From the NCBI GenBank assembly GCA_965214335.1, contig CBDCBO010000008.1:496001-560000 (forward strand): a stretch of 64,000 bases of DNA, given 5' to 3'. Below the pieces are notes generated by a model. That model had not been told where the DNA came from, ran no database searches, and saw only the letters and a list, made by a program, of their open reading frames with translations. This DNA comes from Velthaea sp965214335. Lineage in GTDB: Bacteria; Vulcanimicrobiota; Vulcanimicrobiia; Vulcanimicrobiales; Vulcanimicrobiaceae. The translations under genes and the position numbers were made by a program. This document shows positions 1 to 10,139 of this stretch, piece after piece. How positions within the stretch are numbered: position 1 is the first letter of the stretch; each line of letters starts with the position of its first letter.

Positions 1-2336
1 AAAGCGGTTTGCGCGTCTTCATAGCGATCGGTCACGATCGCGATCGTCGCGCATTCGAGATGCGCCAATGACGTGAGCCGGCGGTCGCCGATCGCGCACG
101 CCGCGGCCAGGGAGCGAGTCGCCGCCCAGCGGGCGTCATCGAACCGCCCCTCGAGCATCGCATTGGTTGCGCGCAAACGTTCAACTTCCGGTAATTGCGC
201 GGGCGGAATGGGCAGCATTGCCAGCGCGCGAATCGACTGCGCGCGCGAATCGCTGCGGCCAAGCGCGTGTCCGAGCCAGGCGCGCATCACGTGCAACTCG
301 ACGAGCTGGTCTTCATCGGTAACGAGCGGCAGCGCGCGTTCGACATGCCAAAGCGCTTCGTCATTAGCAAACAGCGTGCGAGCATGTACGGCGGCGAAGT
401 GATGCGCGCGCGCCGCGGCCGCCGAATCCCCGCTGGCATCGTAATGGCGCGCGATCTCGGCTGAGGCTTCGGAGCGCTCGTCGTACAGTGCCGCCATTGC
501 ACGCGCTGTGAGCGCATGACGCCGGCGCCGCGTTCGTTCCGGAAGGCGCTCGTACACGGCTGCGTGGATCAGATGATGCGCGAACGCATAGTCGCCCAAA
601 CGCCGGCGTTGGCCTTGGCGTACGAAGCGCGCTTCAACGAGCGCATCGAGCGCCCGCAGAACCTCGCTTTCACTCCAGCCGGCCACTTCGGTGAGCACGT
701 CGACGCTGAACCCGGAACCGGCAACCGCAGCGATACCGAGCAAGTCGCGTGCTTCTTGGCTCAGGCGTTCCACACGGGCGATCGTATCGGGCCGATCGTT
801 CGGCGGGTGTTGCTCGCCGGCATGAATCGCGGCGTCAAGAAAAAACGGCACGCCTTCGCTAAACGTATAGAGTCGATCCGCGAGCCCAGCGGCGGCTTCG
901 TCCGTATCCGGGACGAGCTGCCGAACGATCGCGGACACGTCATCGCGCGTCAGCCGGCCGATCCCGATATGCTCTAAGGCACCTTCGCCTTCGAGCCGGC
1001 GCCGCAACCCGCGTAAGGGGTGGACGCGGCCCGCATCCTCGTCCCGCAGCGTACCGACGATGAGCACCGGCAACGTCGTCACGCGCCGAACGAGGTACTC
1101 GAGCAGCGCCGCACTCGAAACCGATGTCCACTGTAGATCCTCGAGCACGATCAGAAGCGGGCGCCGGCGTGCGAGACTCGCGATCGCGTCGTAGATGCCG
1201 GCGAAGATGCGCTCGCGCTCGGCCTCAGGTCCACGCGCCGGCGGTTCGGCAATCGGCCATCGCGTCGCGATCTCCGGCAGCACGCGCGCGAGCACCCCCA
1301 GCTGCTCGGGCGAGAGCGCCGCCGCCAGCAGCGGCACGGCTCCGCGCAACGCGTCGATGACGGCCTCATACGGTCCGGTTTCGCCGGGCCTCGTGACGCC
1401 GCTGAGCACGCCTCCGCCTTCGCGCTCGACATGCAGCGCGAGCTCATGGGCGAGCCGCGACTTTCCCGCTCCCGCCTCGCCGCTAACGAGCACCATGCCG
1501 CCGCGGCCATAGGCGGCTCCCGACCACGCGCGCGTCAGGCGGGCGAATTCCGCGCCGCGGCCGGTGAACGGCATGGCCGGCGGCGCGCGGTTCGCCACGG
1601 CCTCCGCTGCGTTGCCGATCTCGCGCAGCGGCTCGCCGCGCAGGAGCGCATCGTACACGGCGCGCGTTTCGGGCGTCGGGTCGACATCAAGCTCGGCGTT
1701 TAAACGCTCGACGAACGCGCGAAAGACGGCGGCCGCGCCGCCGCGGTCGCCGAGCTTGACGCGCAGCGCCATCTGTAGCCGCACCGCGTCCTCGCGCCAC
1801 GGGTCGAGCTCGAGCATCCGGTCGACGCACGAGAGCGCGCCGGTTACATCGTTTTCGCCACGCAGTCTTTGGATCAGTGCCCCGAGTGCGTCGAGTTGCG
1901 CGGCACGCAGCCGTTCGCGTTCGGCAATCACCCAGTCATCAAAGAACGATTCGAGGAAATTACCGCTGTACCAACGCGTAGCTTCGTCGCACCGCCCGGC
2001 GCGCAGAGCCGCGCTGAAGGCGAGCACATCGACCACCGCGTCCGCTGCCGGGTTCCAGCGCACCGTCTGCATGGTGGTAAGCACGTAGGGCGGCGATTTT
2101 GCGGCGTGCGGTAGACTTTGTACGACGACGTGCACGTGCCGGCGCAGCTTTCCGCGTGCGATCTCGATCTCGTCGTCGGGCCACAAGAGTTCGGCAAGAT
2201 AATTCCGCGTCACCGGCATTGCCTGATGGACGATGAGATACGCCAGCATCGCGATCGCACGCGGCGGAGCCTTGAACGGGGCGATGACGCCGTCCACCTC
2301 ATAGCGCGCGTGCCCGAACAGCCGAATCGTCACCAC
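1..2336 (-). CDS. SARP/AfsR-type transcriptional regulator with BTAD and AAA ATPase domains (partial, C-terminus outside window)
   Basis: An uninterrupted minus-strand reading frame of 778 codons runs from a GTG at 2336 (a second GTG lies at 2333) past the left edge without a stop. The N-terminus (IRLFGHARYEVDG... then YLAELLWPDD) is an OmpR-type winged helix, followed to about residue 240 by a bacterial transcriptional activation domain (DWVIAERERLRAAQLDALG, LELDPWREDAVRLQMALR). A P-loop GEAGAGKS sits near residue 286 and a Walker B LLIVLEDLQW follows about 110 residues later; the remainder is helical and TPR-like. Known relatives are cytoplasmic DNA-binding activators whose ATPase and TPR parts gate activity. 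It lies 49 bases downstream of tamB on the same strand and may be cotranscribed. The target is unknown. Weak start signal; family assignment is firm. Confidence 0.88.
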   Translation of the reverse strand, partial: MVTIRLFGHARYEVDGVIAPFKAPPRAIAMLAYLIVHQAMPVTRNYLAELLWPDDEIEIARGKLRRHVHVVVQSLPHAAKSPPYVLTTMQTVRWNPAADAVVDVLAFSAALRAGRCDEATRWYSGNFLESFFDDWVIAERERLRAAQLDALGALIQRLRGENDVTGALSCVDRMLELDPWREDAVRLQMALRVKLGDRGGAAAVFRAFVERLNAELDVDPTPETRAVYDALLRGEPLREIGNAAEAVANRAPPAMPFTGRGAEFARLTRAWSGAAYGRGGMVLVSGEAGAGKSRLAHELALHVEREGGGVLSGVTRPGETGPYEAVIDALRGAVPLLAAALSPEQLGVLARVLPEIATRWPIAEPPARGPEAERERIFAGIYDAIASLARRRPLLIVLEDLQWTSVSSAALLEYLVRRVTTLPVLIVGTLRDEDAGRVHPLRGLRRRLEGEGALEHIGIGRLTRDDVSAIVRQLVPDTDEAAAGLADRLYTFSEGVPFFLDAAIHAGEQHPPNDRPDTIARVERLSQEARDLLGIAAVAGSGFSVDVLTEVAGWSESEVLRALDALVEARFVRQGQRRRLGDYAFAHHLIHAAVYERLPERTRRRRHALTARAMAALYDERSEASAEIARHYDASGDSAAAARAHHFAAVHARTLFANDEALWHVERALPLVTDEDQLVELHVMRAWLGHALGRSDSRAQSIRALAMLPIPPAQLPEVERLRATNAMLEGRFDDARWAATRSLAAACAIGDRRLTSLAHLECATIAIVTDRYEDAQTA

Positions 2337-2385
2337 AGCGAAATGCCCCGGCCCACCCCCACGAGCGAAGGCACGTGCATGCGTC

Positions 2386-5300
2386 TTACCAGAAGTGGCG
2401 TTGGTAGGAGAACACGAAGCCGCTGCCGCTCGGCGGTTCAATCGCCTGCAACGTATAGTTGGGCGATGCATTGGACAGAAAGCCACTTTGCGCGAACGGT
2501 GTGAGGGCTTGACCGCCGAACGGCTGTTCGGAACCGGCAGCCTGGAAAAACGTCAACTGCGCGCCGGCGATTGCCGAGCCGATATTGATGCCGACGCTGG
2601 TGCGCGGCGACGGACCGCCGATCTGCTCGCCGTACGTAAACGAGATATTCTTGCCGATTGTCCGGCGGGCGACGGCCGATACCGTGCCGTTCACGCTGTA
2701 GTTGACGTTCAGATCGCTAAGGCCCAGCGCCCCGCCGAGCTTGTTCGTAAACGGCTGCAAAAACTTTTGCGTTAATTGCGTGTTGAGCACACCTTCGCCA
2801 ATGCCGGAAATCGACGGCGTCCCGTCGGTCGATCCACCCGACTGCGCGACACCGGACACCGCGCCGAGCGCCTGCGCGTTGACCAGCAATCCCAGAATTT
2901 GTTGTTGCGTGTACGCGGGTTGCGAACTAAAGGCTAAGTTCAAGTGAGTCGACGGCCCGGTCACGTGCAGTAACACATCGGTTGGCGGGTCCGGAACGTT
3001 GGTCACGGCGGTGGCATCAACGCTCGGCGTGATGCCGTCGGCGGCAGTGAACGTCACCGTACTGCCGTTTTGCACGGTGAACGTGCGGTAGAGCGCGACC
3101 GTACCATCGGTCGCCGTAAATTGACCGTCAAGCGTTGGAGCGGCCAGCGTTCCACCGAGCCGCGCAGTCCCGGTCGTGCCGATATCGACCGGCCCCGATT
3201 GCACGCGCACATCGCGTCCAACGGTCACCCCGACGTCGAACCCGACCGCGGGCAACGCCGGCGCCGGTCCGGCCGCCGTGCCGCCGCTGGGCAGCAGCGC
3301 CGTGTAGGGAATGCGCGCGTTGGCGAAGGTGAGATTGCCGCCGATGAGCGCCGGCGCGCCGATCTGTTTCGTTGCGCGCACGGTACCGTCGATGTAGCCG
3401 GTATAATATTTTGGCGCCTCGAGCAACACGCCGGCGAGTTTCACGTTCGCGTCGGCAGTCAAGCCGCGAATCGGATCGCGAACGTCGCGCACGGCAAACA
3501 TCCCGCTGCCGTCGATGGTACCGCGCACCGCGCGCGCATGCAGTTTCGCGAGCTGCACGCGCGTGCCGGCGAAGCGCAGATCCAATGCGATGCCCGTTAG
3601 GCCGGAGCGCAACGTGTTGGAGCGAAACGCTCCGCCGGTCAAGGTCAATTCGCCGCTCAATCGCGGCGCCGCGAGCGTCCCGCGGACGCCGACGTTGCCG
3701 TCGAAGAGCCCGTTGACCACCGACCCGTCGGGCAGCAGCGGCGAATACGGATTGACGTCGACGCGATGCGGCGCGAAATCGAGTGCGATCGGAGTGCGCG
3801 CGCCGTCGCCCAGCGGGGCCATCGCATCGAACGCGATCGTGCCGCCGCGCGGCAGCGTGATGTTGCCGTTGTTCACCGCGACGGCTTGGCGCGTCCCGCG
3901 AAGATCGGCATGAACGCTCGGTATCGTCACTCCCGAATACGCCACGTTGGTGGCGTCGAACGAGCCGCTGAGTTGCGGCCTGGCCAGCGTTCCGGTCAGG
4001 TGCGCGCGCGTTGCCAGCGCGCCCCGTACATTGAGATTCTTGCCGGTCGTGGTAGCGATCAACGTGTTGATATCCGGGCTGAGCGCCTGCGCTTGAAGAT
4101 CGAAGACGTCGGCCGGCCGCAGACCGAAGGCGCCACTGATGTTTGCGGTCAAGCCGGGGGCGACCAGGGTCGCGTCGGTGAGTGTGCCGCGACCGTTAGC
4201 CGCGGTCGCCGCGATGGTCAGCCGTTCGATCGGCACGCGGCCGACGGCGCCTCGCGACAACGCCGCATGCAGACTGAGCGCCAGCGCCGGATAACGCCCG
4301 CGCACGACGGCCGAACCATCCACAAAGCCGAGTACGGGAACGCTGAGTCCGGCTGCGGGCAGGACGCTAGCGAGATTGATTCCGTCGATGCGCACGTCGA
4401 GATCGAGCAGTGACCGGCGCACGATGTCGCGCAGCGGGTCGGTGCCCGCGATGGCCACACTTCCGCCGGCGTGGACCCGCCCGTTCGGACCGTCGAGCGC
4501 CGCTTGCAATCGAATCGCGTTTCCCGCGTTGCCGACCGTCGCGGAAACGTTACCGAAGTCGAAGCGCCGGTAACGCGTTGCGCGCAACGCGATCTTGGCC
4601 GACGTGTGCAACGCTCGTGGCGACGCGTCGAGGGCCACGGCAACGTTGCCCGTTCCGGCGAGAACATCGGCTTCATCAAAATAGTCGTTAAAGTCAGCCA
4701 GATCGATGTGCGGCGCGGCGAGCCGCACGCTTTGTTGCGTGCGCGATGCGGCGGCGCTAAAATCGAGCGTTGTCGTGCCGACCCGTAATTCGCCGTTGCG
4801 GGCGGTCAACGCCGACGGCGTGCCGGCGAATGCGATCCGGCCGTCGCGAAAATTCAAACCGTTGAGCGAACCTTCCGGAATCCGCACGTCGCCACGTACC
4901 GATGGTGTCGCACCGGCGCCGCCGACGCGCACGTCGGCATCAAGCGTTCCCTCGGGATAGCGCAGCGGATTTTTCACCGTACGCGCCAGGCCCGCGATAT
5001 CGCCGTCCTCGAGCGACGCCCGAATGTCGTAGCGCGGTGCGAGGCGGCCCAGCGTCAGCCCGTCTACCGCACCGGTCGCATTCGCATATGCACCACCATA
5101 GGTGACCGTCGCGCGATCGATGTGCATGGCCGTGCCGTCATACGCTAAGCCGACATCGCCGCCAACGTCGGTTCCGGCGTACCGGGCCCCGGCCAGTGCC
5201 GCCAGAATGTCGGCCGTTGGTTTCGCGTACGTGCCGCCGACGTCGGCGATGACCGTCGCCCGGCCGCCCGCGAGCGGAAGACCGGCGGCTCGCGCCGCGC

Positions 5301-7431
5301 GCAGATCGAGATCGCCGGCGGTGATATGCAGCCGGCCGCCGTTGCCGAAACGTCCGGTTGCCGTAATGTCGCGATCGGCAACGCGCAGGTCGGCCGCGTA
5401 GACATCGATCGCCGGCAGCGCCAGCCCGACTGTTGCCGAAGCACTCTGGAGGCTGATGCCGTGAATCGTCGCTCCCGGAAAGCGCGCCCCGGCGATCTGT
5501 AGAATGGTCGAACGTCCGCTATTGGTCACTGCGAACGGTACGTCGATCGGGCCGCGCGCGTCGAGCTTGCCGGTCAACGCCGCGAGCCGCTCGAACGAGC
5601 TTGCCAGCCGTCCACGCGCCGCGAAGCCGCCGGCGGCGCCGGCGGCGTCGGCTCGCACGTCACCCCACGAGCCGTAGGCGTGCAGCGACCCGGTGGCCGA
5701 CGTCAGCGTGTTTCCGGCGGCGCTGCCGGTGAGCGTCGCATCGAGCTTGGCATCGAGGCTGGCGGGCAACGCTGGGACCGCAAGCCCGGGCAGCTGAACG
5801 GCCGGGGCCGGCAACAGCGAGAGCCGGCGCACGTCCACGATCGCAACGGTGCGCTTAGCGCCCGGATCGAGGGCCGCGCGCGCATAAACCGATGCGCCGT
5901 CATGGCGTTCGAGCGCCACGGGTCCAATCGTGCCGCTTCCATCGGCCGCCAGCGCGAAGGGCACGTCGATCCGGTCGCCGCCGTGAGCGCCGCCGACGTA
6001 GCCACGCGCAGCGAGCCGGCCGTCGCGCCCGCGCACGACGGCGGTTCCCGCCAGCGGCATGCCGGGAACCAGATTCGCGACGACCGGTATGCCGTCGGCG
6101 GGTACCGCGATGAGCGCGTATGCCGACGTGCGCGTGTGGCGCGCGAGCGACAACTGGCCGCGACCGGCAACGCCGATTCCGCCATAGCGCGCGGCCGCCG
6201 AAACAACGTCGAGTTCATTGCCGCTGAGTGCGGCTAAGCCGCGCGATCCGTCGAGGCGGTAGGTGCCGTACACGACGCGCGGCGCGCTAACTGTGGCAAA
6301 AATAAGTGGATTCGAAGCGGGGCCTTCGGCCAACCCCTGAATCGCGACCGTACCGCCGATCGGTAATTTCGCGCTGTCGGCCGAGAGCGCGCGCGCTTCG
6401 GCCAGATCGCCACGAGCCGTCACGGCGACGGCGACCTGCGGTGAAGCGAAATCATAGAGTGCGCCGCGCAGGTGGACGGCGATCCCGTTGATCGCGGCAT
6501 CGAACGAGCGCAGCGTCACGCTGTCGTCGTCGACCACAAACGTGCCGCGGCCGTCACGAATCGGCTTGGTCAACGCCGTGGCCGCAAGCCGCACGCCGAC
6601 GAGTTGGCCGGTCAGGCCGAGATGCTGGGCGAGCGCGCCGGACGCCGTTGGTAACGCGCCTACTCTGGCGTCGAGCCGACGGATCTCGCCGCCTTGCACT
6701 TGAATCGCGTGACTGCTCAACGCAAAGTTTGCCAGACCCGCGATCGGAATCCGGTCCGCTGTCCAATGCTGGACTTCGTAGCCGCGCGGGTCTTCGAAGC
6801 GCGCGTTGCCCACGATCGGATAGCGGCCCGAGCCGGCTTCGAGCTGCGCGCCGGCGTGATAGTACGACCCGCTCGCCGGCGACAGCATACCGTCGGCATG
6901 AACGTGCGTGAGACGTTCGTGCCGTTCGTGCTGTGGCACCACGAAGCGATCGATCAGATCGACCGACCCGTCGGCGACATTGAGCCGGACATCGAGCGGC
7001 GGCCCGGCCGACGTCGAACGATTCGGCGCTGCTTGCGGAACGGTGATGTTATACGTTCCGTCGGCATGATGGATGACCGTCACGTGCGGCGCGACGATGG
7101 TGACGGAACGCAGCCCGAAGAGCCGTTTCCCGCCCGGCAGCAGGTCGCGTAACGAATACGCGACATCCACGGAACGCGCGTCGAGAACCGGTTCGCCGGC
7201 CCGGTTGCGAACGCGCAGATCGCTCGCTCGTAAACGGTCGGGGCCAACGTCGAAAGTGCGCGCGTTGACATCGTAACCGTAGCTGCGCGCGACCGATTGC
7301 ACCGTTCCGAGTGCCGCCGTATTGCGAAAACCAATGACGATGCCGGCCGCCACCACGACGAGGACGGCAAGCGCCGCCAGCAACGCGCGATACGGTCGCG
7401 GCCCGCGCGCGAGCGGCACTATGTCCTGCAT
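2386..7431 (-). CDS. tamB: TamB-family translocation and assembly module / AsmA-like inter-membrane protein
   Basis: This 1681-residue protein begins with a short cytoplasmic stretch and one membrane segment (about residues 15-34, LLAALAVLVVVAAGIVIGF). A very long region of repeating beta-strand units rich in Gly, Ala, Asp and Thr follows. The last 400 residues match the TamB C-terminal domain, including QQQILGLLVN, VNYSVNGTVSAVARRTIGKNISFTYGEQ and a terminal aromatic residue. TamB relatives span the periplasm as a hydrophobic groove, take part in outer-membrane protein assembly with TamA and are implicated in phospholipid transport between membranes. No TamA/BamA partner is present in the window. 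Family lengths range from about 1250 to over 1800 residues, so the size is normal. It supports a two-membrane envelope. Confidence 0.9.
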   Translation of the reverse strand: MQDIVPLARGPRPYRALLAALAVLVVVAAGIVIGFRNTAALGTVQSVARSYGYDVNARTFDVGPDRLRASDLRVRNRAGEPVLDARSVDVAYSLRDLLPGGKRLFGLRSVTIVAPHVTVIHHADGTYNITVPQAAPNRSTSAGPPLDVRLNVADGSVDLIDRFVVPQHERHERLTHVHADGMLSPASGSYYHAGAQLEAGSGRYPIVGNARFEDPRGYEVQHWTADRIPIAGLANFALSSHAIQVQGGEIRRLDARVGALPTASGALAQHLGLTGQLVGVRLAATALTKPIRDGRGTFVVDDDSVTLRSFDAAINGIAVHLRGALYDFASPQVAVAVTARGDLAEARALSADSAKLPIGGTVAIQGLAEGPASNPLIFATVSAPRVVYGTYRLDGSRGLAALSGNELDVVSAAARYGGIGVAGRGQLSLARHTRTSAYALIAVPADGIPVVANLVPGMPLAGTAVVRGRDGRLAARGYVGGAHGGDRIDVPFALAADGSGTIGPVALERHDGASVYARAALDPGAKRTVAIVDVRRLSLLPAPAVQLPGLAVPALPASLDAKLDATLTGSAAGNTLTSATGSLHAYGSWGDVRADAAGAAGGFAARGRLASSFERLAALTGKLDARGPIDVPFAVTNSGRSTILQIAGARFPGATIHGISLQSASATVGLALPAIDVYAADLRVADRDITATGRFGNGGRLHITAGDLDLRAARAAGLPLAGGRATVIADVGGTYAKPTADILAALAGARYAGTDVGGDVGLAYDGTAMHIDRATVTYGGAYANATGAVDGLTLGRLAPRYDIRASLEDGDIAGLARTVKNPLRYPEGTLDADVRVGGAGATPSVRGDVRIPEGSLNGLNFRDGRIAFAGTPSALTARNGELRVGTTTLDFSAAASRTQQSVRLAAPHIDLADFNDYFDEADVLAGTGNVAVALDASPRALHTSAKIALRATRYRRFDFGNVSATVGNAGNAIRLQAALDGPNGRVHAGGSVAIAGTDPLRDIVRRSLLDLDVRIDGINLASVLPAAGLSVPVLGFVDGSAVVRGRYPALALSLHAALSRGAVGRVPIERLTIAATAANGRGTLTDATLVAPGLTANISGAFGLRPADVFDLQAQALSPDINTLIATTTGKNLNVRGALATRAHLTGTLARPQLSGSFDATNVAYSGVTIPSVHADLRGTRQAVAVNNGNITLPRGGTIAFDAMAPLGDGARTPIALDFAPHRVDVNPYSPLLPDGSVVNGLFDGNVGVRGTLAAPRLSGELTLTGGAFRSNTLRSGLTGIALDLRFAGTRVQLAKLHARAVRGTIDGSGMFAVRDVRDPIRGLTADANVKLAGVLLEAPKYYTGYIDGTVRATKQIGAPALIGGNLTFANARIPYTALLPSGGTAAGPAPALPAVGFDVGVTVGRDVRVQSGPVDIGTTGTARLGGTLAAPTLDGQFTATDGTVALYRTFTVQNGSTVTFTAADGITPSVDATAVTNVPDPPTDVLLHVTGPSTHLNLAFSSQPAYTQQQILGLLVNAQALGAVSGVAQSGGSTDGTPSISGIGEGVLNTQLTQKFLQPFTNKLGGALGLSDLNVNYSVNGTVSAVARRTIGKNISFTYGEQIGGPSPRTSVGINIGSAIAGAQLTFFQAAGSEQPFGGQALTPFAQSGFLSNASPNYTLQAIEPPSGSGFVFSYQRHFW

Positions 7432-7487
7432 CTAGCCTGTTCCGCCCGGTCGGCAGCCGGCGACAACAGCGGCATTGGAGCTGCGTA

Positions 7488-7907
7488 TCAGGAGGCGAAT
7501 TTCGAGATAATGCCTTTGAGAAAGTCCGGTGCGAACTGCTCGACCGTTTGCGGGTTGTTCTTGATGAAGTCGACGGCTGCGTCCTTGAGCGCCGCGGGAT
7601 TTTGCTCCGCGTGCGCGATCAACGCGGTGACGGCGTTCATATCGCCCGATTGCGCGGCGCCCGTAGCGACGCCCGCATCCTGGACGGCAGCTTCGCTCTG
7701 ACCGTGATTGCCGAGTGCGCCCAGTAGCGATTGAGCCAGCTGGCCGAGTTGCCCGGTGTTCAAATTCTGTGCCGTATCGGCAAGGTGGCCGCCGAGTTCA
7801 CCACTATCCATCGTGCCGACGTGTTCGGCCGCGGCTGATTCGACTTGACCGGGTGCAGCGTTGCTGAACTGCGCGATTAAGCCGCCGATGTTATTAAGAA
7901 ACGACAT
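7488..7907 (-). CDS. Small conserved-looking hypothetical protein (139 aa)
   Basis: The start ATG at 7907 is chosen because a strong GGAGG ribosome site lies six bases upstream (complement of 7914-7921); the frame is open further upstream but without a comparable signal. The product starts MSFLNNIGGLIAQFSN, has a Gly/Leu/Gln-rich middle (LNTGQLGQLAQSLLGALGNHG) and ends DFLKGIISKFAS. There is no signal peptide or clear membrane segment. Alternating small hydrophobic helices resemble soluble DUF937/YidB-like proteins, but I do not recognise the family with confidence. It lies 57 bases upstream of tamB on the same strand and could share its transcript. Confidence 0.7.
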   Translation of the reverse strand: MSFLNNIGGLIAQFSNAAPGQVESAAAEHVGTMDSGELGGHLADTAQNLNTGQLGQLAQSLLGALGNHGQSEAAVQDAGVATGAAQSGDMNAVTALIAHAEQNPAALKDAAVDFIKNNPQTVEQFAPDFLKGIISKFAS

Positions 7908-8190
7908 TGAGAACCTCCGGAGGGCAAAGCGATGTACGAGTGTCTGCCCGAAAACCTCGCCGACGCAACCGTTTCGACGCCGGTCCCAAAAGCAAATCGG
8001 CAGTTGTCGCGCTTGAAACCGTAACGTTGGCGACCGTGAACTCCGTTGCCGCGCGCGCAAACGTGAGCGTCGACGCTACTCGTGCGCTTGCCGGCGCAAC
8101 GAAACCGCGCCGCACATAGTTGCAGAAGAATCGCACACGCGGGCGCGGCAGCGCGCAGGGTACGGCCAACGCGAGACACAAGAACGGCGC

Positions 8191-8877
8191 ATGCCACGAA
8201 CCACCGTGCTGCGAGTCATCGCAGCGCTCTGTTTGTCTGTGAGTTGCTGGGCGTTTCCCGGCGCGGCGCAAGCGCGGCCGCTCAATCCGGTCAAAGATTA
8301 TGCGACCGTTCTGCGGGTCATGAATCCGCATCTGCCGGATTGGCAGCGGCGCAAATATGCCGCCTCGGTGCTGGCCAACGCGCAGCGGACGCGGGTCGAT
8401 CCGCGCTTCATCATGGCAATCGTCACGGTCGAATCGTCGTGGCGTTCCAACGCGGTATCGCATTCCGGAGCACGCGGACTTGGTCAGCTCATGCCGGCCA
8501 CGGCAGCGCGACTGGCGGTCAACGCGCGCGACGCCTCGGACAATCTGCGCGGAACGGCCAATTATCTCAAGTCGCTGCTCGACCGCTTTCGGGGCCAGCA
8601 GAACTGGTTCGAAAAAGCGATTGCCGGGTACAATGCCGGTCCAAACGCGGTCAAGAGATTCGGCGGCATTCCGCCCTACGCCGAAACGCAACGCTATGTC
8701 GTCAAGGTGCTTCGCGTGTATACGGAATTGTACGGCAAAGTCGGTATCGCTTGGAGCCCCTACCTGTCGCACCGCCACGACATTGCGCGTCCGCCGGCCG
8801 ACCTCGAACCAATTCCAAACCTGGCGCTCGACGATTTTGCGATCGCTCCAATCCCCGTTTTCAAAAGCAGCTTCTAA
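8191..8877 (+). CDS. Lytic transglycosylase, SLT domain, exported
   Basis: A 228-residue protein with an N-terminal signal peptide (hydrophobic residues 6-20, AQA cleavage site near residue 28). The Slt70-type fold is shown by AIVTVESSW with catalytic Glu81, GARGLGQLMPATA, and the substrate-site motif AIAGYNAGPNAV followed by ETQRYVVKVL. These enzymes cut the MurNAc-GlcNAc bond of peptidoglycan to form 1,6-anhydroMurNAc and act in the periplasm. It has no LysM or other binding domain. It converges with the glycosyltransferase gene; the two stops are 15 bases apart, with a small inverted repeat at 8887-8903. Confidence 0.93.
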   Translation: MPRTTVLRVIAALCLSVSCWAFPGAAQARPLNPVKDYATVLRVMNPHLPDWQRRKYAASVLANAQRTRVDPRFIMAIVTVESSWRSNAVSHSGARGLGQLMPATAARLAVNARDASDNLRGTANYLKSLLDRFRGQQNWFEKAIAGYNAGPNAVKRFGGIPPYAETQRYVVKVLRVYTELYGKVGIAWSPYLSHRHDIARPPADLEPIPNLALDDFAIAPIPVFKSSF

Positions 8878-8892
8878 GCTTCATCCGCGAAG

Positions 8893-10026
8893 CTACGCTT
8901 CGCGCGCGATCGATCGGGTCGTTGTTAGCGCGTTGGGAGCGGCGACGCTGCGGTACACCTCGAGCGTTTCAGCCGCAATCCGGGCCCATCCATAGCGGGC
9001 GGCGGTCCGCTCGGCGCCGAGGCGCGCAAAGCGCTCCCGGCGGCCCCGATCGCCGGCTAGCGAGTCGATCGCGTAGGCCAGTTGGCGCGGCTGACCGGGC
9101 GGCACGTGCAACCCGGTCATGCCGTCGGCCACCACGTCGACGAGTCCGCCGACGGCCGAAACGATCGCGGGCACGCCGCACGCCATAGCTTCGAGCGCGA
9201 CGGTGCCGATCGAGTCGTTGCGTGGCGCGCAGACCACGAGATCGGCCGAGCGTAAGAACGCCGGAACGTCATCGCGGTCGATCCGACCGCAGATGCGCAC
9301 GCGCGTCTCAACGCCATGCGCGCGCGCGACGCGATAGAGCGCCCCGACCTCCGCGTCGCTACCGAGTTCAGCGGCGCCGGCGGAACCGCCGCCGATGAGC
9401 AATTCCACTTCGGGCAAATAGCGCAGTGCCTCGATGACGTCGGTAACGCCTTCATCGACGCATAGCCGCCCCAAGGTCGCGACCCGAAACGGTCGGCGGA
9501 CGGGCGAGGCCGGCATTTCCGGTGTGAATCGTTCGAGATCGACGCCGCACGGAATGAGTTTGATCGCACCGGGGTTAGCGCCCATGCCGAGTAGCCCAAA
9601 GACGTCCGCACTCGACATCGCGATGATGCGCGCGGCGCCGCGCAAGAGCGCGGTCTTATCGGCGCTCGGCCGGCCTTTGGAGCGCGCTACGCCCAGGAAC
9701 GTCTGCACCATCGGACAGCCGAACGGCCGCGCCGCGGCGAGCGCGACTTCGACCGACTGCCACGAATAGGCGTGGATGACATCGGGCGGGTCCGCCTGCC
9801 ACTGCTGCGTCAGGCCGGCGATGAACGCCGCAGCCTCGTCACTCGGCAGATGCGGTTGGCGCTGCGTCGCGAGTGCCGCGTCGGCCTGGCGGGTAAACAC
9901 CGTTACGTTGTGGCCCAACGCCGAGAGGGCATGCGACAACCCGTCCACCACGACACGCTGCGTCGGGTCGCCATCGTGAGAACGTGCCGGAGCACCGGTA
10001 TTGATCGATACCATGGCGATTCTCAC
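8893..10026 (-). CDS. GT4-family glycosyltransferase
   Basis: The GTG at 10026 is preferred because GGAGGTAA lies just upstream; it gives VRIAMVSINTG at the start, the typical first beta-strand of a GT-B fold. The 377-residue product has the donor-site half expected of GT4: PFRVATLGRLCVDEGV, VELLIGGGSAGAAE, then DLVVCAPRNDSIGTVALEAMACGVPAIVSAVGGL. GT4 enzymes are retaining transferases that use nucleotide sugars (sucrose-phosphate synthase, polymer and lipid glycosylation). No neighbouring polysaccharide genes identify the acceptor. It appears to be a single-gene unit. Confidence 0.88.
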   Translation of the reverse strand: MRIAMVSINTGAPARSHDGDPTQRVVVDGLSHALSALGHNVTVFTRQADAALATQRQPHLPSDEAAAFIAGLTQQWQADPPDVIHAYSWQSVEVALAAARPFGCPMVQTFLGVARSKGRPSADKTALLRGAARIIAMSSADVFGLLGMGANPGAIKLIPCGVDLERFTPEMPASPVRRPFRVATLGRLCVDEGVTDVIEALRYLPEVELLIGGGSAGAAELGSDAEVGALYRVARAHGVETRVRICGRIDRDDVPAFLRSADLVVCAPRNDSIGTVALEAMACGVPAIVSAVGGLVDVVADGMTGLHVPPGQPRQLAYAIDSLAGDRGRRERFARLGAERTAARYGWARIAAETLEVYRSVAAPNALTTTRSIAREA

Positions 10027-10139
10027 GCTTACCTCCGCGCCGCGCAAACTGCGCCGGCGTCTTTGTCGCTGGAAATAGGTTCCCGCCATACAGAGTACCC
10101 GGGAATCTTAATTTCACGACACGTGACGCGGATTTTCCG

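Noticed and set aside
1564..2088. Plus-strand ORF of 174 codons opposite the SARP gene
   Set aside because: Ser/Arg-rich shadow of a clear BTAD coding frame; no ribosome site or motif.
3070..6237. Several long plus-strand ORFs opposite tamB
   Set aside because: Arg-rich antisense shadows produced by high GC; tamB codes on the other strand throughout.
8887..8903. Inverted repeat GCGAAGC/GCTTCGC as a terminator
   Set aside because: Only seven pairs, partly inside the glycosyltransferase coding end and without a T-run on either strand.
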